Assembly (NCBI RefSeq): GCF_004365655.1
Contig: NZ_SOEO01000002.1
Span: 496,001 to 560,000 of the forward strand
Length of the DNA: 64,000 nt
Reading direction: 5' to 3'
DNA from: Epilithonimonas xixisoli
GTDB taxonomy: Bacteria > Bacteroidota > Bacteroidia > Flavobacteriales > Weeksellaceae
The notes beneath the pieces were generated by a model. The model made no database searches and had not been told where the DNA came from. It was given only the letters and a program-made list of their open reading frames with translations. Positions 35,187 through 44,048 of the stretch are shown here, piece after piece (position 1 is the stretch's first letter; each line of letters starts with the position of its first letter). The translations under genes were made by a program, and so were the position numbers.

Positions 35187-36581
35187 ATGAGTTTCAGAAT
35201 CGAAAAAGACACAATGGGCGACGTGCAAGTGCCTGCAGAGAAATTTTGGGGTGCACAGACGGAGCGTTCCAGAAATAATTTCAAAATCGGGCCGGAAGGA
35301 AGTATGCCTCGCGAGATCATCGATGCATTTGCTTACCTTAAGAAAGCCGCTGCTTTTACAAATGCAGAATTAGGCGTTCTTGATAATGAAAAAAGAGACC
35401 TGATCGGGAAAGTTTGTGATGAGATCCTCGAAGGAAAATTGTACGACGAATTTCCTTTGGTAATCTGGCAAACGGGTTCTGGGACACAATCTAATATGAA
35501 TGTGAACGAAGTGGTTGCGAACCGATCTCACGTTTTGAACGGCGGAAATCTTGGAGAAAAAACTTTGGTTCACCCGAATGACGATGTGAACAAATCTCAG
35601 TCTTCCAACGACACTTATCCGACGGCAATGCACATCGCAGCTTACACGAAAGTGGTGAAAGAGACTTTGCCTGCCTTGGAAAAATTGAGAAATACGCTTG
35701 ACGAAAAAGCGAAGAAATTCCAAAATATTGTAAAAATCGGAAGAACGCACCTGATGGATGCGACGCCTTTAACGCTTGGACAAGAATTCTCTGGTTATGT
35801 TGCTCAGTTGGATTACGCAAAAAAAGCAATCAATAATACTTTGGATCACTTGAAAGAATTGGCGCTTGGTGGAACGGCTGTTGGAACTGGACTGAATACA
35901 CCGAAAGGTTATGATGTTTTGGTGGCAAAATATATTGCAGACTTCACTGGACTTCCTTTCGTGACGGCTCCGAATAAATTTGAGGCTTTGGCAGCGCACG
36001 ACGGAATTGTGGAATCTCACGGTGCTTTGAAGCAATTGGCGGTTTCTCTATATAAAATTGCTCAGGACATTAGACTGTTGGCTTCTGGACCAAGATCTGG
36101 AATCGGTGAAATCCTAATTCCAGAGAACGAACCAGGTTCATCAATTATGCCAGGAAAAGTGAATCCTACTCAGAATGAAGCGATTACAATGGTTTGTGCA
36201 CAAGTTCTTGGAAACGATACGACAATCTCTTTCGCCGGAACGCAAGGAAATTACGAACTGAATGTTTTCAAACCTGTGATGGCGTACAATTTCTTACAGT
36301 CTGCACAGTTGTTGGCGGATTCTATGATTTCATTCAATGACCATTGTGCGGTTGGAATCGAACCAAACGAACCGAGAATCAAGGAATTGGTTGACAAATC
36401 TTTGATGTTGGTGACAGCACTTAACACGCACATCGGTTACGAAAATGCTGCGAAAATTGCTAAAACAGCTCACAAAAACGGAACTACTTTGAAAGAAGAG
36501 GCTGTAAATCTTGGACTTTTGACTGCAGAACAATTTGACGAGTGGGTAAAACCTGAAGATATGGTTGGGAGTCTTAAATAG
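35187..36581 (+). CDS. fumC: Fumarate hydratase, class II
   Basis: TCA-cycle enzyme interconverting fumarate and L-malate, an iron-independent homotetramer. The 464 residues match FumC length. Signatures: [18 protein letters not shown] (about 98-115), [30 protein letters not shown] (about 183-202) and the fumarase/aspartase loop [16 protein letters not shown] (about 317-332). A structured repeat lies just upstream and a terminator follows. Confidence 0.97.
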   Translation: MSFRIEKDTMGDVQVPAEKFWGAQTERSRNNFKIGPEGSMPREIIDAFAYLKKAAAFTNAELGVLDNEKRDLIGKVCDEILEGKLYDEFPLVIWQTGSGTQSNMNVNEVVANRSHVLNGGNLGEKTLVHPNDDVNKSQSSNDTYPTAMHIAAYTKVVKETLPALEKLRNTLDEKAKKFQNIVKIGRTHLMDATPLTLGQEFSGYVAQLDYAKKAINNTLDHLKELALGGTAVGTGLNTPKGYDVLVAKYIADFTGLPFVTAPNKFEALAAHDGIVESHGALKQLAVSLYKIAQDIRLLASGPRSGIGEILIPENEPGSSIMPGKVNPTQNEAITMVCAQVLGNDTTISFAGTQGNYELNVFKPVMAYNFLQSAQLLADSMISFNDHCAVGIEPNEPRIKELVDKSLMLVTALNTHIGYENAAKIAKTAHKNGTTLKEEAVNLGLLTAEQFDEWVKPEDMVGSLK

Positions 36582-36584
36582 AAA

Positions 36585-36612
36585 ATAGACTTTTAGACAA
36601 AAGATAATAGAC
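36585..36612 (+). repeat. AGAC-word repeat after fumC
   Basis: ATAGACTTTTAGACAAAAGA and ATAGACAA follow the fumC stop. Similar AGAC words follow mraZ on the minus strand. Confidence 0.4.
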
Positions 36613-36648
36613 AAACTCCGAGGCATTTTTCTCGGAGTTTTTATTTTT
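36613..36648 (+). terminator. Terminator after fumC
   Basis: AAACTCCGAG and CTCGGAGTTT around an 8-nt loop plus T-rich tail. Confidence 0.88.
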
Positions 36649-36662
36649 ATTAAATTTCACTT

Positions 36663-37223
36663 ATGAATATTGATACAATTCTTGACCAAATATTTCCACT
36701 TCCAGAACATTCGAAATCAGTTTTAAAAAATCTAATTTCTGAAGTTGAGTTTCCGAAAGATAAGATTATCATCAAAGCTGGAAAGGTGGAAAAGACGATT
36801 TACTTTATTAAAAAAGGAATTGTGAGAGCTTTTGTTCCTCAGGAAAATCAGGATTTGACGTTTTGGTTTGGCAAAGAAGGCGATGTGGTTTTGCCGATGA
36901 AAAGTTATGTTGATAATCATCAGAATTATGAGAATATTCAACTTTTGGAAAATTCGGTTTTGTATCAATTAAAAATCGATGATTTGAGAAAGCTTTTCGA
37001 AACTGATATCAATATCGCAAATTGGGGAAGAAAATTAGCTGAAAAAGAATTGGTGAAAACCGAAGAACTTTTTATTTCGAGACAATTCAGAACTGCGAGT
37101 CAGCGTTATTTGGAACTTTTGAAAGAACAACCGGAGATTCTGCAAAGAGTTCAGTTGGGTTACATTGCTTCTTATTTGGGAATCACGCAAGTTAGTTTGA
37201 GTAGAATCCGAAGTGACATTTAA
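36663..37223 (+). CDS. Crp/Fnr family transcriptional regulator
   Basis: 186 residues. The N-terminal cyclic-nucleotide-binding-like beta-roll (about 20-115) contains IIKAGKVEKTIYFIKKGIVR and GKEGDVVLPMKSY; the residues that bind cAMP in CRP are not evident. The C-terminal winged helix ends with LGYIASYLGITQVSLSRIRS (about 164-183). No cysteine set for an Fe-S cluster is seen. It directly precedes the SMR pump gene on the same strand (73-nt gap) and is a reasonable candidate to control it. Confidence 0.9.
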   Translation: MNIDTILDQIFPLPEHSKSVLKNLISEVEFPKDKIIIKAGKVEKTIYFIKKGIVRAFVPQENQDLTFWFGKEGDVVLPMKSYVDNHQNYENIQLLENSVLYQLKIDDLRKLFETDINIANWGRKLAEKELVKTEELFISRQFRTASQRYLELLKEQPEILQRVQLGYIASYLGITQVSLSRIRSDI

Positions 37224-37296
37224 TTGATTTTTTAACATTTGTATAAAAGTTCAACGCCTCGAATTCGGAACTTTGCATCATTAAAATTGATAAATA

Positions 37297-37626
37297 ATGA
37301 ACTGGATTTTTTTAATTCTTGGAGGACTTTTTGAAGTTGGATTCACATCTTGTTTGGGAAAAGCCAAAGAAACATCGGGAACAGAATCTTACCTTTGGTA
37401 CGGCGGATTTGCAATATCTCTCGTAGCAAGTATGCTTCTATTAATCAAAGCAACACAGACACTTCCGCTGGGAACAGCTTATGCAGTTTGGACAGGAATT
37501 GGCGCTGTGGGAACTGTTTTGGTCGGGATTTTCATATTTAAAGAGCCAGCGACATTTTGGCGATTATTTTTCATATTCACATTAATTGCTTCCATCGTTG
37601 GGCTAAAAGCAGTTTCTTCACATTAA
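37297..37626 (+). CDS. SMR family small efflux pump, SugE/Gdx type
   Basis: 109-residue dual-topology transporter with four membrane helices. The essential glutamate is in GGLFEVGFTSCLG (Glu about 13). The third helix carries GTAYAVWTGIGAVGTVLVG (about 56-74), the signature shared with SugE/Gdx guanidinium exporters and close SMR relatives. No guanidine riboswitch motif is seen in the 73-nt upstream gap, so quaternary amines remain possible substrates. Confidence 0.88.
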   Translation: MNWIFLILGGLFEVGFTSCLGKAKETSGTESYLWYGGFAISLVASMLLLIKATQTLPLGTAYAVWTGIGAVGTVLVGIFIFKEPATFWRLFFIFTLIASIVGLKAVSSH

Positions 37627-37632
37627 AACAAA

Positions 37633-37657
37633 AAACCCACAATCGAATGTGGGTTTT
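37633..37657. terminator. Bidirectional terminator between SMR pump and ABC transporter genes
   Basis: AAACCCACA and TGTGGGTTT around a 6-nt loop with A and T runs on either side. Confidence 0.88.
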
Positions 37658-37661
37658 ACTT

Positions 37662-38381
37662 TTATAATTCTTCTTGAAGCGTGATTTGCTCAGCGAAATA
37701 ATTTTCCAAATCACGAAGCGTTTCCGGACTGGTTTGGATATCTTTTATCAATGATCCTTTATTCAGCACGACAATTCTATTGCAAACATCGGTCGTATGC
37801 GCCAAATCGTGGCTTGAAATCAAGAATGTGATGTTGGCATTTTGAGACCAAAGACGGATTAAATGTTTCAGTTTGATTTGTGTTGATGGATCCAGATTGG
37901 CAAAAGGCTCATCCAAAACGATGATTTCCGGCGTTCCAATCAATGCGCCAACGATTCCAACTTTTTTCATATTTCCTTTGGAAAGGTCGCGGATGTACTT
38001 TTTCGCATTCAGGATTTCGCCGTTGAAAAAATCTGAAAACTGCTTTAGAAAGTCATCAACTGCATTTTTCTTAAGACCTCTGAGTTCTCCGATAAAATAA
38101 AAATACTCCTCCGGCGTGAGATAGCCAATCAAAAAAGTATCATCAATAAAAGCAGAAACTTTGGTTTTCCACGCTTCGGACTCGTTGACTTTGATTCCAT
38201 CGATGGAAATAAAACCAGTGCTTGCTTCTATCAAATCCAGCAAAACGCTGAAAAGTGTGGTTTTCCCCGCGCCGTTATTTCCGACTAATCCGAAAGTTTC
38301 GCCTTTTGGAATTTCGAGATTTTCTATATTAAGGACTTGCTTTGCGCCGTAAGATTTGGATATATTTTGAATACTGATCAT
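37662..38381 (-). CDS. ABC transporter ATP-binding protein
   Basis: 239 residues. Walker A GLVGNNGAGKTTL (about 32-44), signature LSKGNMKKVG (about 133-142, a variant of LSGGQ), Walker B IIVLDEPFANLDP (about 154-166) and switch His in ISSHDLAH. The LSKG-type signature is common in exporters of the ABC-2/DUF5687 kind. The permease gene lies 43 nt upstream on the same strand, so the two form one exporter whose cargo is unknown. Confidence 0.92.
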   Translation of the reverse strand: MISIQNISKSYGAKQVLNIENLEIPKGETFGLVGNNGAGKTTLFSVLLDLIEASTGFISIDGIKVNESEAWKTKVSAFIDDTFLIGYLTPEEYFYFIGELRGLKKNAVDDFLKQFSDFFNGEILNAKKYIRDLSKGNMKKVGIVGALIGTPEIIVLDEPFANLDPSTQIKLKHLIRLWSQNANITFLISSHDLAHTTDVCNRIVVLNKGSLIKDIQTSPETLRDLENYFAEQITLQEEL

Positions 38382-38424
38382 AATTTTTTTTATTTATTAG
38401 ATTAGAATTTTGAATCTGAATTAA

Positions 38425-39888
38425 TTAACCTTTTTTAAATGATTCTAATGTAGAATATTTTTGAGTTTTGTAGATCTTAACAATACTGTCGAAGATTTTG
38501 TCTCTCAACAGAAATCCGATGATTCCTAAAAGACCAAGACTTGCAACTGCAGGATAAATCCCGAGGAAATATTTTACAACTGCAAAAACAGCCATCGGTA
38601 AAAGCAATTGTGGAATCAAGAGCAACATTGTTTTCATATTGAAATTATTCCCTCCACCGAAAGATTTTGCATTGGTATCCAAATCAATTGGTTTTTTGTT
38701 GAATGCGCCAGCCATTAAAGTAATGTAAGAATTCACACCCAAGTTGTACAAACCTGCACCCAGAACAGTTAGATAGAATTCCCAGCTTACAAAAACATAA
38801 GCCAAACCAAGAATGATGGAGACAAAAATCGCAATCACAATCATCGCCCATTTTCCTTTCAAATATTCTTTGTATGGCACATTTTGCGTCATCATCAATG
38901 GGTAATAAGAGCTGTCCCAACTTGGAACACGCTGTCCGAACATAAACATAAATCCGCCCGTAACGAAAATCCCCGTAAACAATTGCATAAACGAATTTTC
39001 ATAGCCTTTGGTAAACACCAACAATCCATAAAACAAGAATAGGAAACTTGCAACTACAGCTGATTTCGCTGCCTTGCTTCTTTTCAAAAGCCGAATGTCA
39101 TTATTAATAAAAGTTCCCATTGCGCCGTAACGGTTTAGAAACTCGATGTTTTCTGTTTTTCCTTCTGCTTTTTTGAGTTCAAGACCTTTGTCGAGATAAA
39201 AATTGTCGAAGATAAATCGATAACACAAATACATCGTTCCCAAAGCCATAAACACAGGAATGAGGAAAACACCAGGAATATCGTAGAAACTATAAAACAA
39301 AACCTGAGAAACGGCGGAAAGATGAATGATTTTGAAATATTCTAATAATCCCAAAGCAATCATTATCCCAAAAACAGCGTAAACCACAGCATCTTTTCCG
39401 TTCAGCAAAATATTAAGGAAATTATTGAAATAAAATATCGCCTGAATCCCAACCAAGAACATCAAAACAGAAGTCACAGGATAGCCACCATCGAAAATCA
39501 AAAGTCCGGCAAACGGAAGCAAAAACAAAAGATTACCCCAATTGAAAAAATTGAAAATTGTTTTTATAATTGTGTATTTTACCAAAATTTTCTTCGTGAG
39601 TCCAGTTGTAAGAAACGGTTTGATATTCTGAGTCGGCATTTGTTGCATAAAATAACGAACAACCAAATCAAACGCCCAATAGTAAACGAAAAACTTGCAG
39701 AAAAGCGTGAGCGGATCTACGTGCATCTTCTGTTTTGCGTAGTGATAAAGGAGAAAAGGTAATCCCACAAACATCAAACTGAAATATGCCATTCCAAATG
39801 CCGCAAGGATTTTCATTGCCAGATTGGCACCAAATTGTGGATTCCTAATAAAGTTTTTGAGCTCGAGCTGTAGTAGTTTCAAATACAT
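38425..39888 (-). CDS. DUF5687-type ABC transporter permease
   Basis: 487-residue inner-membrane protein with about ten to twelve membrane segments. The N-terminus YLKLLQLELKNFIRNPQFGA is typical of ABC-2-like permeases, in which an amphipathic helix precedes TM1. The Bacteroidota family DUF5687 fits length and pairing. It is cotranscribed with the ATPase downstream. The exported substrate cannot be inferred. Confidence 0.82.
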   Translation of the reverse strand: MYLKLLQLELKNFIRNPQFGANLAMKILAAFGMAYFSLMFVGLPFLLYHYAKQKMHVDPLTLFCKFFVYYWAFDLVVRYFMQQMPTQNIKPFLTTGLTKKILVKYTIIKTIFNFFNWGNLLFLLPFAGLLIFDGGYPVTSVLMFLVGIQAIFYFNNFLNILLNGKDAVVYAVFGIMIALGLLEYFKIIHLSAVSQVLFYSFYDIPGVFLIPVFMALGTMYLCYRFIFDNFYLDKGLELKKAEGKTENIEFLNRYGAMGTFINNDIRLLKRSKAAKSAVVASFLFLFYGLLVFTKGYENSFMQLFTGIFVTGGFMFMFGQRVPSWDSSYYPLMMTQNVPYKEYLKGKWAMIVIAIFVSIILGLAYVFVSWEFYLTVLGAGLYNLGVNSYITLMAGAFNKKPIDLDTNAKSFGGGNNFNMKTMLLLIPQLLLPMAVFAVVKYFLGIYPAVASLGLLGIIGFLLRDKIFDSIVKIYKTQKYSTLESFKKG

Positions 39889-40058
39889 TATAGTGAAGTT
39901 TTTGTTAAAGATATAAAAAGCTTTACCAACACAAAAGCTTATCTAGTAAGTCCGCAGATTTCTTAATTTGTTACAATTAATCCTAATTTTTTGATTTACT
40001 AACAATTATTTGTGGATTGTTTGCCTAAAACTATAATTCAATAAAATCTTAAAAATCC

Positions 40059-40066
40059 TATCTTTG
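40059..40066 (+). promoter_or_regulatory. -7 box for dnaB (leaderless candidate)
   Basis: TATCTTTG, a full match, with 4 nt between its last G and the dnaB ATG. Confidence 0.5.
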
Positions 40067-40070
40067 TAGA

Positions 40071-41642
40071 ATGGCACAGAAGGACACATTATCGAGTTTG
40101 ATTCACGGTAATTTTGCGAAGGAACTCTCTATTTCGGATGGCAAAATGCCACCCAACGCATTGGATTTTGAGAAAATCGTCATCGGAACTTTTTTGATTG
40201 ATAGAAAAGGTCTCGATCACTCCATCGATCTCTTGACACCCGATGTTTTCTACGATCCAAGACATCAGACCATCTTTGGTTCGATTTTAAAATTGTACGA
40301 AAGCAACTCTCCTATCGATTTGATGACGGTGATTCAGGATCTTAAAAAGAATGAAAAACTGAGTCTTGCTGGTGGCGATCATTATATTATTGATTTGACG
40401 ATGGGCGTGAGTTCATCTGCTCATATCGAATATCACGTGCGTGTGATCTTGGAAAAATTCATTCTAAGATCTTTGATTAATGTTTCTGCGAATGTCATCG
40501 ACAGTTCCTACAAAGAAACCACCGACGTTTTCGAATTGCTGGACAAAGCGGAACAATCTTTCTTCGAAATCACGAACGGAACTATCAAGAAAGGTTTTGA
40601 CACCGCCAATTCATTAGTAAAAGAAGCGATTGAAAAAATCAAATCTTTAAAAGATAAAGAAGGATTGTCTGGAGTTCCATCTGGATTCACAGCTCTTGAC
40701 AAAGAAACCGGAGGTTGGCAAAATTCTGACCTCATCATCATCGCGGCAAGACCGGCGATGGGAAAAACGGCCTTCATTCTATCGATGGCGAGAAATATTT
40801 GTGTGGATCATAACATTCCGATGGCATTGTTCTCTCTGGAGATGGCTTCAGTTCAGTTGATTACAAGGATGATTTCTTCCGAAACCGGAATTTCATCTGA
40901 GAAATTGAGAAAAGGACAAATGGCGGATGAAGAATGGCAAAGATTGTTCACGAACGTATCTGCATTGGAAAATGCACCACTTTACATTGATGAAACGCCA
41001 TCTCTTTCCATTTTTGATTTCCGTGCAAAATGCCGAAGATTGGTAATGCAACACGGTGTGAAAATCATTATGGTCGATTATCTCCAGCTGATGACCGCAA
41101 GTTCTGGAAAAGGTGGCGGAAACCGTGAGCAAGAGATTTCTATGATTTCCCGTTCCTTGAAAGCCATCGCAAAAGAACTGAACGTTCCTGTGATTGCATT
41201 GTCACAGCTTTCCAGAAGTGTGGAAACACGTCCCGGGAAAAGACCAATGCTTTCTGATCTCCGTGAATCCGGGGCGATTGAGCAGGATGCCGACATTGTT
41301 TCCTTCATCTTCCGACCAGAATATTACAAAATCGCGGTTTGGGATAATGATGAGGAAGGGGCAGAAACACCTACGGAAAATCAAGCTGAGATCATCATTG
41401 CTAAACATAGAAATGGTGCGACTGCCGATGTACGATTGGCTTTCCACAAAAACATTGGTAAGTTTGCCGATCTTGGAACCAACTATGAATACACGCCTTC
41501 CAACTTCGGGCAAAAAGATGAGCCTTCTGGTTTTGATAGAATCACGATTACAAGCGATCCGCATTCCGCATTTGGATTACCAAGTAACAATCAAGTTTCG
41601 GGCTCTGCGATGAATGATGACGATGATGATATGCCGTTCTAA
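40071..41642 (+). CDS. dnaB: Replicative DNA helicase DnaB
   Basis: Hexameric helicase that unwinds DNA at the replication fork. The 523 residues comprise an N-terminal DnaG-interacting domain (about 25-130, PNALDFEKIVIGTFLID) and the RecA-like motor with GVPSGFTALDKETGGW (about 201-216), Walker A ARPAMGKTAF (about 226-235) and Walker B IIMVDYLQLM. No intein is present. The tail ends in SAMNDDDDDMPF, very like the acidic tip of single-strand-binding protein. Start codon and -7 box are nearly adjacent. Confidence 0.97.
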   Translation: MAQKDTLSSLIHGNFAKELSISDGKMPPNALDFEKIVIGTFLIDRKGLDHSIDLLTPDVFYDPRHQTIFGSILKLYESNSPIDLMTVIQDLKKNEKLSLAGGDHYIIDLTMGVSSSAHIEYHVRVILEKFILRSLINVSANVIDSSYKETTDVFELLDKAEQSFFEITNGTIKKGFDTANSLVKEAIEKIKSLKDKEGLSGVPSGFTALDKETGGWQNSDLIIIAARPAMGKTAFILSMARNICVDHNIPMALFSLEMASVQLITRMISSETGISSEKLRKGQMADEEWQRLFTNVSALENAPLYIDETPSLSIFDFRAKCRRLVMQHGVKIIMVDYLQLMTASSGKGGGNREQEISMISRSLKAIAKELNVPVIALSQLSRSVETRPGKRPMLSDLRESGAIEQDADIVSFIFRPEYYKIAVWDNDEEGAETPTENQAEIIIAKHRNGATADVRLAFHKNIGKFADLGTNYEYTPSNFGQKDEPSGFDRITITSDPHSAFGLPSNNQVSGSAMNDDDDDMPF

Positions 41643-41659
41643 CGAAATATTTTGACAAG

Positions 41660-41959
41660 ATGAAAATTGATATTTCATACATTGGAAAGATAACTATTAA
41701 ATCCCTTAGAGATTATATTTTAGACAATGAGCTTGAAGATGAAAAAGTTATAATATTAAATAAGTATAATTTTGACGATATAATCTTAGAACATTTGAGT
41801 ACTTATAAAGAAAGTGCTAAATTTCCTTATTACATTATAGGCACACTTATAGAAGAAGACCCTTTTTCCCGAATTTCGTTAAATAGAATAGGAGTTATTA
41901 ATGATTACGATTATGACTTCGATTACAATAACGAAGATTCAGATTTAAATTTTTATTGA
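41660..41959 (+). CDS. Orphan 99-residue acidic protein, AT-rich, function unknown
   Basis: The frame begins 18 nt after dnaB and ends at TGA 41957-41959, inside the likely start region of rnhA. The protein is rich in Asp, Ile, Tyr and Asn (YDYDFDYNNEDSDLNFY at the end), with no signal or membrane segment. Its codons are far more A/T-rich than those of dnaB and rnhA on either side, which suggests late arrival. Small acidic proteins of this kind include immunity proteins, but no partner toxin is present and I do not recognise the family. Confidence 0.6.
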   Translation: MKIDISYIGKITIKSLRDYILDNELEDEKVIILNKYNFDDIILEHLSTYKESAKFPYYIIGTLIEEDPFSRISLNRIGVINDYDYDFDYNNEDSDLNFY

Positions 41960-41961
41960 TT

Positions 41962-42438
41962 TTGAAAGTCGAAATCTACACAGACGGCGCTTGCAGTGGA
42001 AATCCCGGACCGGGCGGTTACGGAATCCTGATGCGCGTCCCCGAAAAACAATATCAGAAAACCTACTCCAAAGGTTTTCGCAAAACCACCAACAACAGGA
42101 TGGAATTGATGGCGGTCATCGTGGCACTCGGCAATCTGAGAACATCTGACAATGAGGTTCATATCTACACCGATAGCAAATATGTTGCAGATGCCATCAA
42201 CCAAAAATGGATTTACGGCTGGATCAAACGTGGTTGGAAAAATGTGAAAAATCCGGATCTTTGGAAAGAATTCTACAAACTCTATCAACTTCATCAACCC
42301 AAGTTTCATTGGATCAAAGGTCACGCAGGACATCCTGAGAATGAGATTTGTGATCAATTGGCCGTAAAAGCTTCCAAATCCAGTAATCTGGAGATTGATT
42401 CTTTTTTTGAGAATCCCAATGAAGGTGGAATGTTCTAA
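41962..42438 (+). CDS. rnhA: Ribonuclease HI
   Basis: Cuts the RNA strand of RNA-DNA hybrids. 158 residues starting with TTG at 41962 (MKVEIYTDGACSGNPGPGG); no in-frame ATG is close, and a second TTG lies two codons earlier at 41956. The catalytic carboxylates are all present: Asp in YTDGACSGNPG, Glu in NNRMELMAVI, Asp in YTDSKYVADAI and Asp in HPENEICDQLA, with the usual His in GHAGH. The gene overlaps the convergent yifB by 4 nt. Confidence 0.94.
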   Translation: MKVEIYTDGACSGNPGPGGYGILMRVPEKQYQKTYSKGFRKTTNNRMELMAVIVALGNLRTSDNEVHIYTDSKYVADAINQKWIYGWIKRGWKNVKNPDLWKEFYKLYQLHQPKFHWIKGHAGHPENEICDQLAVKASKSSNLEIDSFFENPNEGGMF

Positions 42439-43967
42439 ACATTCCAAAAATCCCGATCCAAACTACGATATTGAATCGCTTCCGAGATGTGATCGCCTTC
42501 GATATTTTCAGAATTTTCCAAATCGGCGATGGTTCTGGCGACTTTCAAAATTCTGCTGTAAGCTCTCGCCGAAAGATTTAGTTTAAGCATTGCCGCCTTG
42601 ATTAATAATTGAGAATACTCGTCCAGTTCGCAATATTTTTCCATTTCTTTGGAACCCATCTGCGCATTATAACTGATGTCGGAATCCTTATAACGTTCAT
42701 TTTGAATTTCTCTCGCTTTGTTGACGCGTGCCCTGATACTTTCACTGCTCTCGCCTTTTCTCTTTTCGGCCAACTGGTCGTACTCTACTTTTGAAACTTC
42801 GATATGAATGTCGATTCTGTCGAGAAGTGGCCCTGAAAGTTTGTTCATATATCTTTGCATTTCTATTGTGGATGACGTGTTATTGGGATCATCCGGGAAA
42901 TAGCCACTCGGACTTGGATTCATACTTGCGACAAGCATAAAACTTGCAGGATATTCTATGGTAAATTTGGCTCGAGAAATGGTTACTACTCTATCTTCTA
43001 ACGGTTGTCGCATTACTTCCAGAACGGTTCTTTTGAACTCAGGCATCTCATCCAAAAATAAAACACCATTATGAGCCAAGGAAATTTCGCCTGGCTGAGG
43101 ATAACTCCCGCCACCAACTAAAGCTACGTCCGAAATGGTGTGGTGCGGCGAGCGAAAAGGACGAATGGTAATCAATGACGTTTCAGCTCCCATTTTTCCT
43201 GCAACAGAATGGATCTTCGTAGTTTCCAAAGATTCCTTAAGACTGAGAGCTGGCAAAATGCTGGGTAAACGTTTCGCCAACATTGTCTTTCCACTTCCGG
43301 GAGAACCGATGAGAATGATATTATGACCGCCGGCTGCAGCAACTTCCATCGCTCGTTTGGCCGCTTCTTGACCTTTGACCTCATCGAAGTCAAAAGGGAA
43401 ATGATTGACCTTGTCTTGAAACTCTTTTCTGGTATCTATTTCAAATTTTTCTAAAGGAATATCATCATTAAAGAAATCTATAACTTGTTTGATATTTTCG
43501 ACACCGTAAACATCCAGCTGGTTTACGATGGCGGCTTCTCTTGCATTTTGCTTCGGAAGAATAATTCCTTTGAAACCATCTTCTCTTGCTTTTATCGCGA
43601 TTGGCAAAACACCTCGAATTGGCTGCAATCCGCCATCCAGAGATAGTTCTCCCATAATGATATAATCTTTTAAATGCTCAGATTTTATAAGGTCAGAAGC
43701 CGCCAAAATGCCCAAGGCGATGCTCAAATCATAAGCAGAACCTTCTTTACGCAAATCTGCAGGTGCCATATTGATTGTGATTTTCTTACCCGGAATCTTG
43801 AATCCAGAATTCTTGAGTGCAGCAGAAATCCTGTAGCTACTTTCCTTAATCGCATTGTCTGGCAAGCCAACCAAATGATAACCAACACCTTGATCTACAT
43901 TAACTTCTATGGTAATAATCTGTGCAGAAACGCCGTGAATGGCCGCACCAAAAATTTTTACAAGCAT
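42435..43967 (-). CDS. YifB/ComM family Mg-chelatase-like AAA+ ATPase
   Basis: 510 residues. An N-terminal Lon-protease-like (S5-fold) domain begins VKIFGAAIHGVSAQIITIEV. It is followed by the AAA+ core with Walker A IGSPGSGKTMLAKRLPSIL (about 215-233), Walker B NGVLFLDEMPEFKRTVLEV and sensor-region RPLEDRVVTISRAKF, and a C-terminal Mg_chelatase_C domain with LNLSARAYSRILKVARTIAD. ComM in Haemophilus is a branch-migration helicase used in transformation; that role is known only for the family. Confidence 0.93.
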   Translation of the reverse strand: MLVKIFGAAIHGVSAQIITIEVNVDQGVGYHLVGLPDNAIKESSYRISAALKNSGFKIPGKKITINMAPADLRKEGSAYDLSIALGILAASDLIKSEHLKDYIIMGELSLDGGLQPIRGVLPIAIKAREDGFKGIILPKQNAREAAIVNQLDVYGVENIKQVIDFFNDDIPLEKFEIDTRKEFQDKVNHFPFDFDEVKGQEAAKRAMEVAAAGGHNIILIGSPGSGKTMLAKRLPSILPALSLKESLETTKIHSVAGKMGAETSLITIRPFRSPHHTISDVALVGGGSYPQPGEISLAHNGVLFLDEMPEFKRTVLEVMRQPLEDRVVTISRAKFTIEYPASFMLVASMNPSPSGYFPDDPNNTSSTIEMQRYMNKLSGPLLDRIDIHIEVSKVEYDQLAEKRKGESSESIRARVNKAREIQNERYKDSDISYNAQMGSKEMEKYCELDEYSQLLIKAAMLKLNLSARAYSRILKVARTIADLENSENIEGDHISEAIQYRSLDRDFWNV

Positions 43968-43994
43968 CTGTGTTTTTATTTTCTTTAAAATTAA

Positions 43995-44023
43995 AAAACT
44001 CTTTGATAAAAACCAAAGAGTTA
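43995..44023 (-). terminator. Terminator after the manC gene
   Basis: On the minus strand AACTCTTTG pairs with CAAAGAGTT around a T-rich loop, followed by TTTTAATTTT. Confidence 0.82.
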
Positions 44024-44048
44024 AATATTTTTTGAAAGATAAAAGTGA

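Noticed and set aside
37224-37296. Guanidine riboswitch before the SugE-type gene
   Set aside because: The 73-nt gap has no paired ACGR loops or ykkC-like structure.
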